A program made the position numbers and the translations under genes. This document shows, piece after piece, positions 1-7,828 of a stretch of 64,000 bases of DNA. The DNA is from Bifidobacterium criceti. GTDB taxonomy: Bacteria > Actinomycetota > Actinomycetes > Actinomycetales > Bifidobacteriaceae. Below the pieces are notes generated by a model. That model searched no databases. It was given only the letters and a program-made list of their open reading frames with translations, and was not told the origin of the DNA. Every line of letters begins with the position of its first letter. Positions within the stretch are counted from its first letter, which is position 1. The stretch is taken from positions 1 to 64,000 of the forward strand of contig NZ_MVOH01000007.1 in NCBI RefSeq assembly GCF_002286935.1. Reading direction: 5' to 3'.

Positions 1-1
1 C

Positions 2-643
2 TGCCTGGTCCACGTGCAACGCGACACCAGGGCCGATCTGACCTCCAGACCCAGACTGCAGGCCGGGAGGGATCTCAAACGCCTCGCCGACACGCTCACC
101 CGCATCCACGACGCCGACACGGCCGCCAGGTGGGGCCAGGCGCTCAACGCGTGGCACGAACGCTGGAAAGGCATGCTGGCCGAACGCACGTACGCCAAGG
201 ACCATCCCGACGATCCCAGGGCCGCCACGAGCACAAGCGGATGGTGGTGGACCCACCTGCCATTGCGCCGCGCCTATTTCAGGCTTGAACGCCTCTTCAA
301 AGACGGCACGCTCTTTTGTTTCCTCGACCCCACACTGACCGCGCAGGGCCCCGTGCCACGCGACAGCAACCGCCTCGAGGGAGGGCTCAACGCCGCGCTC
401 AAGCGCATGCTCGTCAACCACCGCGGCCTGCCCGAGGCGCACATGCGCCGCGCCTGCGAATGGCACTGCTACATGAACAGCGCCAAACCCGACCCCGCCC
501 GCATCCTCAAGCAACACGACCGGCAGAGCAAACCACGTACAGACCAAGACAACGAGCCCGACATGACCCAGCCAACACTCGGAACCGGCATCGACTGGAA
601 CGAATTCCACGCCAGCACACGCTACCCAAACGCAACCGAATGA
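2..643 (+). CDS. IS256-type (IS1249-group-like) transposase, 3' part
   Basis: The reading frame is open from the window edge, so only the C-terminal ~213 residues are visible. The segment SNRLEGGLNAALKR, preceded by a FLDPT block, resembles the region around the catalytic glutamate of DDE transposases of the IS256/IS1249 type, and the following HMRRACEWHCYM stretch fits the C-terminal helical end of that group. The enzyme would cut and join the ends of its own insertion sequence. It ends about 130 bp before a tRNA-Lys gene. The AT-rich stretch just after the stop may contain the right inverted repeat, but the left end is outside the window. Family assignment is from memory of the motif pattern. 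Whether the element is intact cannot be judged here. Confidence 0.7.
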   Translation, partial: CLVHVQRDTRADLTSRPRLQAGRDLKRLADTLTRIHDADTAARWGQALNAWHERWKGMLAERTYAKDHPDDPRAATSTSGWWWTHLPLRRAYFRLERLFKDGTLFCFLDPTLTAQGPVPRDSNRLEGGLNAALKRMLVNHRGLPEAHMRRACEWHCYMNSAKPDPARILKQHDRQSKPRTDQDNEPDMTQPTLGTGIDWNEFHASTRYPNATE

Positions 644-776
644 AAGTCTAAATCAATAACTTTAGTTCCTATATGCCCGATTGTGCGGACGCTCGTCGCG
701 GACGTATATGCATCGTGCGCGGATATTGGAAAAGGCTTGGCATCGTGGTGGTTCTACGATGCCAAGCCTTTGCTTG

Positions 777-849
777 TGCCCCCCCAGGGATTCGAACCCT
801 GAACCCACGACTTAAAAGGACGCTGCTCTAACCGTTGAGCTAGAGGGGC
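777..849 (-). tRNA. tRNA-Lys (anticodon TTT)
   Basis: Read on the minus strand this folds as a tRNA: acceptor GCCCCTC pairs with GGGGGGC (one G-U pair), D-stem GCTC/GAGC, anticodon loop CTTTTAA giving TTT, and T-arm CAGGG-TTCGAAT-CCCTG. The anticodon stem contains one apparent T-T mismatch. The CCA end is not encoded. A standalone tRNA lies between the IS fragment and the first dipeptidase gene. Confidence 0.92.
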
Positions 850-904
850 AACAACGTGCAAGTATACATCGTCCCATCGATTTCGCAAAACCAACCTGAT
901 CCTT

Positions 905-1000
905 CTGCGTACCATCGTGCGGAATATGACGCAGAACGGTACGCTGAGGAGACTGTAAGCATACCGCGGTGCGGAACGCGCCACGGTACGCTCGCGGCGG
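905..1000. repeat. 52-bp-period intergenic repeat, two degenerate units
   Basis: Two related segments, GCGTACCATCGTGCGG and GCATACCGCGGTGCGG, are 52 bp apart (TACC at 910 and 962) and are interleaved with CGGTACGCT copies at 937 and 984. This is the same sequence type as the five-unit array at 49.7 kb. It occupies the gap between tRNA-Lys and the first dipeptidase gene; no ORF or clear promoter was seen in it. Confidence 0.55.
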
Positions 1001-1042
1001 CGTTACGCGCGCGGTGTGCGCGCATCGACTAACGTGGTCATC

Positions 1043-2590
1043 ATGTCTTGCACCACACTGTTAGTCGGAAAATCAGCCAGCATCGACGGTTCCACGATCA
1101 TCGCGCGCAATGACGATTCGGGGAGCGGCACGTACGATCCGAAACGGTTCATCGTCGTGCAACCGCACGAGCAGCCGCGCGCGTACGCGAACGTCGCGGG
1201 CACGTTCCGCATCGAACTGCCCGACGACCCGTGCCGCTACAGCATCGTGCCGAACGTGCGCGCGAACCGCGGCATCCTCGCGGAAGCGGGTGTCAACGAA
1301 CACAACGTCGCGATGAGCGCGACGGAGACGATCAGCGTCAATCCGCGTGTGCTCGCCGCCGACCCCTTCGTCAAAGCGGACACGAAGACAGACAAGAACA
1401 ACGCGGACGAACAGGTCAGCGGATTCGGCGAAGAGGACATCATCACCCTCGTGCTGCCATATGTGACGACGGCGCGCGAAGGCGTCGAACGCCTCGGCGC
1501 GCTCCTCGAGGAGTACGGCACCTACGAATCGAACGGCATCATCATCAGCGATGTGGACGAGATATGGTACGTCGAGACGATCGGCGGCCACCATTGGATC
1601 GCGCGCCGTGTGCCCGACGACTGCTACGCCGCCGTGCCGAACCAGCTCGGCATCGACAGCATCGATTTCGACGACGCGTTGAGCGAGCGCCGCAACAACA
1701 TGTGCAGCGCGGACCTGCGCGATTTCATCGACGACCACCACCTCGACCGCGCGATGTCGTCGGAGAACGGCAGCCCCGCGCATTTCGACACGCGTGGCGC
1801 GTTCGGCACGGCGACACCGAAGGACGCGATCTACAACACGCCGCGCGCATGGTATATGCAGCGGTACCTCAACCCGTCCCACGATTGGGACAGTGAGGAC
1901 GCCGAATACCGTCCCGATTCGCAGGACCTGCCGTGGTGCCGCGAACCTGAGCGCAAAGTGAGCGTCGAGGACGTCGCGTTCCTGATGGGTTCGCATTTCG
2001 ACGGCACACCATACGACCCCTACGGCACGACGGGCACCGCGGAAAGCCGCCACCGCTACCGTCCGATCGGTGTCAACAGGACCGGGCACATGGTGTGCAT
2101 GCAGATCCGCCCATACGTGCCCGACGCGCACCGCGCGCTCATGTGGATCTCGTACGGCTGCGGCGCGTTCACATCGCCCGCGCCGTTCTACGCGAACGTC
2201 GACGATACGCCCGCGTTCCTACGCGACACCGACGGTGAACACGCGACGACGGACACACTGTACTGGATGAACCGCATCATCGCCGTCATCGCGGACGCCC
2301 ACTGGTTCGATACGAACGGGGAGATCGAACAGTACATCGAGGACGTGCAGTCGTACGGAATCAACCTCGTCGAACACACCGACGCATCGATCGCGGAGGA
2401 TGCGGACGCGCTCGCGCAGGACGCGGACGGCGTGCGCGGCGCTGCGGTGCGCACGGCGCTCGCGGACGCGAACGAGACGATGGCGGTGTGGCTGCGCGCG
2501 CGTACGCAGACATTGCTCGACCAAGTGTTGTATACGTCGAGCAACCTCATGCACAACGCGTTCAGGATGTCGGATCACTGGATGAAGTGA
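1043..2590 (+). CDS. C69-family dipeptidase (paralogue 1)
   Basis: 515-residue Ntn-hydrolase of the PepD/C69 family, expected to cleave dipeptides in the cytoplasm. The start at ATG 1043 is chosen because the protein then begins MSCTTLLVG, placing the conserved nucleophilic cysteine at residue 3 as in the two paralogues at 59.3 and 61.1 kb; upstream in-frame starts would bury it. The conserved DGSTIIARNDDS segment follows, as does the internal GGHHWIARRVPDDCY block. It has no signal peptide. It shares a 59-nt identical tract with paralogue 3 and a 48-nt identical tract with paralogue 2. It ends 27 bp before the convergent tetR gene. Confidence 0.9.
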   Translation: MSCTTLLVGKSASIDGSTIIARNDDSGSGTYDPKRFIVVQPHEQPRAYANVAGTFRIELPDDPCRYSIVPNVRANRGILAEAGVNEHNVAMSATETISVNPRVLAADPFVKADTKTDKNNADEQVSGFGEEDIITLVLPYVTTAREGVERLGALLEEYGTYESNGIIISDVDEIWYVETIGGHHWIARRVPDDCYAAVPNQLGIDSIDFDDALSERRNNMCSADLRDFIDDHHLDRAMSSENGSPAHFDTRGAFGTATPKDAIYNTPRAWYMQRYLNPSHDWDSEDAEYRPDSQDLPWCREPERKVSVEDVAFLMGSHFDGTPYDPYGTTGTAESRHRYRPIGVNRTGHMVCMQIRPYVPDAHRALMWISYGCGAFTSPAPFYANVDDTPAFLRDTDGEHATTDTLYWMNRIIAVIADAHWFDTNGEIEQYIEDVQSYGINLVEHTDASIAEDADALAQDADGVRGAAVRTALADANETMAVWLRARTQTLLDQVLYTSSNLMHNAFRMSDHWMK

Positions 2591-2596
2591 GCGGCG

Positions 2597-2636
2597 CGGC
2601 GGACGTTGGCGCAAGGTCAGGCGCCGACGTCCGCCG
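2597..2636. terminator. Bidirectional terminator-like hairpin
   Basis: A 16-bp stem (2597-2612 with 2621-2636, one G-U pair) with an 8-nt loop lies between the convergent dipeptidase and tetR genes and overlaps the tetR stop codon. Confidence 0.6.
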
Positions 2637-3339
2637 TCGGTTCCTCGCAATCCCCGTCCGCGTCTTCCGCGCCCGCCGCGTTCGTCGATGCCGTGGACTT
2701 CGCCGTTTTCGCGGCCTTCGCGCCTTCGAAACGCAACTGTGGTTTCGCTTCCATGCGTGACAGGCCGTTCCATGCGAGGTTGACGATGAGCGCGGCGAGC
2801 TGTTCCTTGCTGAGTTTGCGTTGGTCCGCCCAATACTGGCCTGTGTAGACGGTCATGCCGACGAGCATCTGCGCATAGTACGGTGCATGTTTTGCGGGCA
2901 GTTTCTGCCGTCGGAACCATTCCTCGAGGATTTCGCCGACTCGTGTCGAGACGTCGCCGAGGAGCGACGAGAACGAGCTCGTCGGATCGGTCGTCGGGGA
3001 GTCGCGCACGAGGACCTGGAACCCTTCCGCATTCTCCTCGATATAGGTGAGCAACGTGAGCGTCGTGCGTTCGACGATCTGCCGCGGATGCAGTTTCTCG
3101 GTCGAGAGCGCTTCGAACAACGCGTCGGTGAGGGTGCGCATCTCACGGTCGACGACGACCGCGTACAGTCCCTCCTTCCCGCCGAAGTGCTCATAGACGA
3201 TCGGTTTGCTGACTTTCGCGGTCGCGGCGATCTCCTCGACGCTGACCGCTTCGAATCCTTTGGACGCGAACAGTGAGCGGCCGATGCGGATGAGTTGTTC
3301 GCGACGTTGGTACGACGACATTCTCGAAGCGTTTGCCAT
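2617..3339 (-). CDS. TetR/AcrR-family transcriptional regulator
   Basis: 240 residues. The N-terminal part (about residues 10-60) is a typical TetR DNA-binding domain: IGRSLFASKGFEAVSVEEIA, then AKVSKPIVYEHFGGKEGLY covering the recognition helix and the YxHFxxKEGL signature. The remainder is helical and would be the ligand-binding/dimerisation domain. The last ~35 residues are Ala/Glu/Asp rich and probably disordered. It is divergent from ftsY with ~115 bp between starts and convergent with the dipeptidase. Target genes and ligand cannot be inferred from sequence; ftsY is an unlikely target. Confidence 0.88.
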   Translation of the reverse strand: MANASRMSSYQRREQLIRIGRSLFASKGFEAVSVEEIAATAKVSKPIVYEHFGGKEGLYAVVVDREMRTLTDALFEALSTEKLHPRQIVERTTLTLLTYIEENAEGFQVLVRDSPTTDPTSSFSSLLGDVSTRVGEILEEWFRRQKLPAKHAPYYAQMLVGMTVYTGQYWADQRKLSKEQLAALIVNLAWNGLSRMEAKPQLRFEGAKAAKTAKSTASTNAAGAEDADGDCEEPTADVGA

Positions 3340-3455
3340 ACCGCGTATTCTTTCACGCCCTCTTGATTGCCGAGCGCCCGCCGCGATCGTCGGCTGTCGC
3401 CGGACGGCCGCGCGTGGGGATGCGGCGTGTCCGTTGAGGTTTTTAGGCTGGGGTT

Positions 3456-4883
3456 ATGGATACGAATACCGTGTATGGCATCATCGCCGTCGTGGTCATC
3501 GCCCTGCTGTTCATCGTGGGCGGCATATGGGCGGATCGGTCACGCAAGAAGCGATTGGGAAAGTCCGAGGAGGAGGCGAAGGCGAAAGCCGACGCGCGCC
3601 TCGCCGCGGAACGTGAGGAGGCGCGGCGCAAAGCCGCCGCCGAAGCCGCGAAGACGGCGCCTTCCGCCGCGCAGACCACTGACGAACGTGAACGGCGGCA
3701 GGCGCAGGCACCGAAGAAGGTCCCTGCAACCGAACCCACCGCGGAACCCACAGTCGAACCCACGACCGAAACCGTCGAGGAGACGGTGACGGTCACCGGG
3801 GAACCGCAGACCACTGCGGCCATCGAAACCACCGAAACCACCGAAACCACCGAGACCACCGAAACAATCGAGGAACCCGAAGCCCCGGCCGTCGTCGACG
3901 AGACGATCGCCGAGGAAGTGCCGGCCCCCGTCGAGGAGAAGACCGAACGTCCCGTCGGCAAGAAGGGACGTCTCCAGCGTTTGCGCGAACGGCTCGCGAA
4001 ATCGAGCAACCCCTTCGGCAAGGCGCTCTTCAACATCCTCGCGAAGGACCATCTGTCCGAATCGGATTGGGAGGACGTCGAGGACACGCTGCTGCTCGCG
4101 GACGTCGGCGCCGAAGCGAGCGAGGAACTCGTCGAAAAACTGCGCACCGACGCACGTGTGACCGGTGAGACGGACGCGACACAGCTGCGTGAGGCGCTGC
4201 GCGCCGAACTGCTCAACCTCGTCGGTACCGAGACCGACCGCACGCTCGAAGCGGACAAACCGTATGCGAGCACACCAAGCGTCATCATCATGGTCGGCGT
4301 CAACGGCACCGGCAAGACGACGACGACCGGCAAACTCGCACGCCTCTTCGTCTCGGAAGGCAAGCACGTCATGCTCGGCGCGGCGGACACGTTCCGCGCG
4401 GCGGCCGCGGACCAGCTCGAGACGTGGGGCGCGAAGGTCGGTGTGCCGGTCGTGCGCTCGGACAAGGACGGCGCCGACCCCGCGTCGGTCGCGTTCGAAG
4501 CCTCCGCGAAAGCGAAGGAGACGGGCGCCGACGTCCTCATCATCGATACGGCGGGACGTCTGCAGAACAAGGCGAACCTGATGGACGAGCTCGGCAAGAT
4601 CCGCCGCGTCACCGAAAAGAACCTGCCGGTCGCCGAAGTGCTCCTCGTGCTCGACGCGACGACGGGACAGAACGGCATGACGCAGGCGAAGGTGTTCGCC
4701 GAGGCGATCGGCATCACCGGCGTCGTGCTCACGAAACTCGACGGTTCGGCGAAGGGCGGCATCGTCATCTCGGTGCAGAAGGAACTCGGCGTCCCCGTCA
4801 AACTCGTCGGCGTCGGCGAAGGGCCCGACGACCTCGCCCCGTTCGATCCGGAATCGTTCGTCGACGGCATCCTCGGCGAGTGA
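3456..4883 (+). CDS. ftsY: Signal recognition particle receptor FtsY
   Basis: 475-residue SRP receptor GTPase that docks Ffh-bound ribosomes at the membrane. Visible parts: an N-terminal membrane segment (about residues 6-26) typical of actinobacterial FtsY, a long acidic Glu/Ala/Thr linker with five consecutive Glu-Thr-Thr triplets, then the NG domain from about residue 175. GTPase motifs are GVNGTGKTTTTGKLA (P-loop, ~residue 281), DTFRAAAADQL, DTAGRLQNK (~363) and TKLDGSAKGG (~426). No Shine-Dalgarno sequence is obvious at the ATG. The RNA partner gene ffs is also in this window at 50.0 kb. Confidence 0.97.
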   Translation: MDTNTVYGIIAVVVIALLFIVGGIWADRSRKKRLGKSEEEAKAKADARLAAEREEARRKAAAEAAKTAPSAAQTTDERERRQAQAPKKVPATEPTAEPTVEPTTETVEETVTVTGEPQTTAAIETTETTETTETTETIEEPEAPAVVDETIAEEVPAPVEEKTERPVGKKGRLQRLRERLAKSSNPFGKALFNILAKDHLSESDWEDVEDTLLLADVGAEASEELVEKLRTDARVTGETDATQLREALRAELLNLVGTETDRTLEADKPYASTPSVIIMVGVNGTGKTTTTGKLARLFVSEGKHVMLGAADTFRAAAADQLETWGAKVGVPVVRSDKDGADPASVAFEASAKAKETGADVLIIDTAGRLQNKANLMDELGKIRRVTEKNLPVAEVLLVLDATTGQNGMTQAKVFAEAIGITGVVLTKLDGSAKGGIVISVQKELGVPVKLVGVGEGPDDLAPFDPESFVDGILGE

Positions 4884-4924
4884 GGACGGATGGTCGGACA
4901 CCTATCGGCACAACTGATGTCGGA

Positions 4925-4978
4925 ATAGAGGAAGGCGCGTGTGCGCGGACGATGCCGCGCACACGCGCCTTCCTCTAT
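4925..4978. terminator. Perfect 24-bp stem terminator
   Basis: Arms 4925-4948 and 4955-4978 are perfectly complementary over 24 bp with a 6-nt loop (ACGATG). It sits between the convergent ftsY and ABC-transporter operons and can serve both strands; a T-containing tract follows on the + side. Confidence 0.85.
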
Positions 4979-4986
4979 CTCCACTT

Positions 4987-5750
4987 TTATTTGTTCGTCA
5001 TCTTGCTCAGGAATTCCTGGACGCGCCGATGTTTCGGATGGTCGATGACCTGCTTCGGCGTGCCGTCTTCGATGATGCGTCCGCGGTCGACGAAGACGAC
5101 GCGTGACGCGGCATTGTACGCGAAACGGATTTCGTGGGTGACGATGATCATCGTCACACCCGTCGCCGCGACGTCGCCGATGACGTCGTTGACGTCGCCG
5201 ACGAGTTCCGGGTCGAGCGCCGACGTCGGCTCGTCGAACAGGATCACGTCCGGTTTGAGCGCCAACGCGCGCGCGCGATCGACACACGCTGCTGCTGGCC
5301 GCCCGACAACATGTTCGGATAGCGGTCGTCGAACCCGTCGAGACCGACGCTGTGGAGCGCCGCGCGCGCACGTTCGCGCGCGGCGTGTTTCGCGACGCCG
5401 CGCACGACGGTGAGTCCCTCGGTCACGTTCTGCAGCACCGTCTTGTGCGCGAAGAGGTTGTAGTTCTGGAACACCATCGCCGTCTTGCGCCGCAACGCGA
5501 GCGTGGTGCGGTACCTCGGTTTGTTCGTGTAATCGATCGCCGTCCCCGCGACGCGCACAGTGCCGGCGTCCGGCTGTTCGAGCGCGTTCACGCAGCGCAA
5601 CAGCGTCGTCTTGCCCGATCCGCTCGATCCGAGGACCGCGAGCACTTCGCCTTTGCGTACGTCGAGGTCGATCCCGTTGAGTACATCGTTGCCGCCGAAG
5701 CGTTTGCGGATGCCGCGCAGCGAGACGACAGTATCGTCGGCGGTGCTCAT
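4987..5750 (-). pseudogene. Polar amino-acid ABC transporter ATPase, frameshifted
   Basis: ATP-binding subunit of a GlnQ/HisP-type amino-acid importer, last gene of a five-gene minus-strand operon. The ATG at 5750 has a GAGGTGG Shine-Dalgarno and overlaps the stop of the preceding gene (ATGA). Motifs in the first frame: Walker A GSSGSGKTT, Q-loop VFQNYN, signature LSGGQQQR. The frame then breaks in a (CG)6 run at 5266-5277; the rest (Walker B VILFDEPTSALDPE, H-loop THE) continues in another frame to the stop at 4987. With (CG)5 the protein would be a normal ~253 residues. As read, the product stops without Walker B and should be inactive. This could be a real mutation, a phase-variable tract or a sequencing error. 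Confidence 0.85.
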
Positions 5751-6271
5751 CGCGCCACCTCGGCGTTGGTTCCGTCGGTCCTGCGGAAGCGCAGTGTGCA
5801 CACCGGGCGCCCTTCGGCGATCGTGCCCTCAAGTGTGAAGTCGACGTGCCTGAACGCGCCCGCGAACGCGTGGTCGCCCGCCATCGCGATTTCGCACAGG
5901 CGTGCGATCTCCTGTTCCGTCTTGCCCTGGCGCACCCATTGGGTGACGTAAGGGCAGTAGTGGAAGTCGATCTGCAGTTCGTCGTCCGTTTTCGTGACCG
6001 TTTCCATCTCGTAGATCTCACGGTTGTGGTCGGTGCCGAAATTGTCGATGAATTCACGGAACGAATCGGGATCCTTGAGCGTCTTGCGGAATTCGCGCGC
6101 GTTGTCGGCGCCGTAGTCGGCGACCGCGTCGTACGCGAATGCGTCGTCGAGGCCGCGTTTCGCCGCTTCGTCAATCATGCGGCTGATCGTCGCGGCGCGG
6201 CGTTCGGATATCTCACGTGCCGCGTTCACGGTCGCGTTGTCAAGTGTGGGGATGTTGTGCTCGAAAGACAT
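5747..6271 (-). CDS. L-2-amino-thiazoline-4-carboxylic acid hydrolase-family protein
   Basis: 174 residues. The C-terminal half, with EIYEMETV, FHYCPYVTQW and EIARLCEIAMAGDHAFA, matches the ATC-hydrolase family pattern (conserved FHYCP and CxIA/GD). The founding member opens the thiazoline ring on the route to L-cysteine, but many family members lie beside amino-acid transporters and have no tested substrate. It is translationally coupled to the ATPase gene (ATGA overlap) and follows the permease genes, so the enzyme probably acts on the imported compound. A sulfur-containing amino acid or derivative is an inference from the family name only. No signal peptide; cytoplasmic. Confidence 0.7.
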   Translation of the reverse strand: MSFEHNIPTLDNATVNAAREISERRAATISRMIDEAAKRGLDDAFAYDAVADYGADNAREFRKTLKDPDSFREFIDNFGTDHNREIYEMETVTKTDDELQIDFHYCPYVTQWVRQGKTEQEIARLCEIAMAGDHAFAGAFRHVDFTLEGTIAEGRPVCTLRFRRTDGTNAEVAR

Positions 6272-6274
6272 GGT

Positions 6275-7135
6275 TCAGGCTCCAATCGGTTGCGGGGTTG
6301 GGGTTTCTGCGCGGTCGTGCGCAAACGTGGCGCCGCGGACCGCACTGATGGGTTCGGTGGATGGGATGGATGGGCCGGAAGACGTATCGTCGGCGTCCGC
6401 ACCGTGTGCACTGATCGCGGCCGCCTGCCGCACATCCTGCCTGCGGTAGGTGCCCACGCGACGTTCGAGCTTCGTCATCGCGCATTCGAGGCCCGCGCAT
6501 ACGGCCCAGTAGATGAGTGCGGCGTCGATGTACGCTTCGAGGTATTCGTAGCCGTCCGCAGCGCTCAGTTGTGCGGCGATGAGCAGTTCGCTCACGTTGA
6601 TGAGCGACGCGAGCGCCGTGCCTTTGAGCAGCCAAATGACGTAGTTCGTGAATCCAGGGAGCGCGATCACGGCGCCCTGTGGCACGATGACGCGGCGGAT
6701 CGTCTGCCAACGTGTCATGCCGAGCGCGTGCGCGCATTCGATCTGGCCGTGGTCGATCGCGCGCACCGACGAGACGACGACGTCGGTGAGATACGCGCCG
6801 AAATTGCAAGCGAGCGCGGCGACCGCGGCCCAGAAATACGGGATGTGGCGCGGATCATGATGGTAGACGCCGAGCCCGTCGAGCCACCGGCACAGCAGTG
6901 GCATGCCGTAATAGCAGAACAGCAGTTGGACGGCGAGCGGCACGCCTTTGATGAACGTGTTGAGCGCGATGACCACCTGGGTGAGCACGGGGACGCCGGT
7001 GAGGATGACGGTGCCGAGCGTGAGCGCGAGCGTGACCGCGAACAGCAGCGACCATGCGGTCAGCAACAGTGTGTTCGGCAGTCCCGCGAACACGGTCGGC
7101 AGGTCCGCGATCATGAAGTCGTAGTCGAGTTCCAT
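6275..7135 (-). CDS. Polar amino-acid ABC transporter permease
   Basis: 286-residue membrane subunit of the HisM/GlnP type. Several hydrophobic segments are visible from residue ~20. The inner-membrane coupling motif region reads ALGMTRWQTIRRVIVPQG, the EAA loop that contacts the ATPase. The last ~50 residues are hydrophilic and Ala/Thr/Pro rich, longer than usual for the family. Its start overlaps the stop of the upstream permease gene (TGATG), showing translational coupling. It forms a heterodimer with the neighbouring permease. Confidence 0.9.
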   Translation of the reverse strand: MELDYDFMIADLPTVFAGLPNTLLLTAWSLLFAVTLALTLGTVILTGVPVLTQVVIALNTFIKGVPLAVQLLFCYYGMPLLCRWLDGLGVYHHDPRHIPYFWAAVAALACNFGAYLTDVVVSSVRAIDHGQIECAHALGMTRWQTIRRVIVPQGAVIALPGFTNYVIWLLKGTALASLINVSELLIAAQLSAADGYEYLEAYIDAALIYWAVCAGLECAMTKLERRVGTYRRQDVRQAAAISAHGADADDTSSGPSIPSTEPISAVRGATFAHDRAETPTPQPIGA

Positions 7136-7824
7136 CAGGCGACGGCCTTCCGCTCATGGCGCGCGAGCCGGTGCGACGCCGCGCCGAACGCCGCTTCGAG
7201 CACGGCGCACAGCACGAAATAGCACACGCCGGCGATGCCGAGGATCGCGAGCTGCCCGACACCGTATTGTGCGGAGATGATCGTCTTCGCCGTGCCGAGG
7301 ATGCACGCCGCGCCGATGACGTACGCGATCGACGTGTCCTTCATGACCGCGATCTCGAGGTTCTTGAGGTTGAGCAACGAGACGCGCAATGTCTGCGGTG
7401 CGATGACGTGGACGAAGTTCTGCCATCGGTTGTAGCCGAGGCTCAGGCCTGTCTCGATCTGGCCGCGATCGACGGCGAGGTAGCCGCCGCGCAGCGCCTC
7501 GCATACGAAGCATGACAGGTTGAGCGTCGTCGCGATGATGAAGAAGGCGCCGGCCTGCCAGTCCTCGATGTCGGCGCCGATGAGCGCGAAGAGCTTCGGC
7601 AGGCCGAAGAACACGAGGTACAGCTGGACGATGCCGGGTGTGCCGCGGAAGAACGAGATGACGACCGTGCACACCCAATAGATGACGCCCTTGCGGCCCA
7701 CGCGTGCGATGCACAGCAGCGTGCCGAGGATGAGCGCGAGCACGGATGGCACGAACCAGTAGATGAGCGTCGCCGGCAGCGCCTGCAGCAGCCGTGGCAG
7801 CACGGTGGGCAGCAATTCGAGCAT
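7135..7824 (-). CDS. Polar amino-acid ABC transporter permease
   Basis: 229-residue second permease of the operon. Hydrophobic segments span most of the length, and the EAA-type loop SLGYNRWQNFVHVIAPQTLR lies near residue 130. FFRGTPGIVQLYLVFFG is a typical amino-acid permease stretch following the first TM segments. It begins 4 bp after the binding-protein stop codon and overlaps the next permease by one base. Together with the adjacent genes it makes a complete importer apart from the damaged ATPase. Confidence 0.92.
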   Translation of the reverse strand: MLELLPTVLPRLLQALPATLIYWFVPSVLALILGTLLCIARVGRKGVIYWVCTVVISFFRGTPGIVQLYLVFFGLPKLFALIGADIEDWQAGAFFIIATTLNLSCFVCEALRGGYLAVDRGQIETGLSLGYNRWQNFVHVIAPQTLRVSLLNLKNLEIAVMKDTSIAYVIGAACILGTAKTIISAQYGVGQLAILGIAGVCYFVLCAVLEAAFGAASHRLARHERKAVA

Positions 7825-7828
7825 CGGG

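Noticed and set aside
7-22. parS-like CACGTG site in the transposase gene
   Set aside because: Only 12 of 14 informative positions match and it lies in coding sequence; CACGTG is common in high-GC DNA.
3443-5371. 642-codon minus-strand frame opposite ftsY
   Set aside because: Serine/Val-rich shadow of ftsY; includes part of the frameshifted ATPase region only by chance.
4987-6174. 395-codon minus-strand frame treated as a single gene
   Set aside because: Only its last ~90 codons match a protein (ATPase Walker B part); the upstream portion is a shadow of the ATC-hydrolase gene. Explained by a frameshift.
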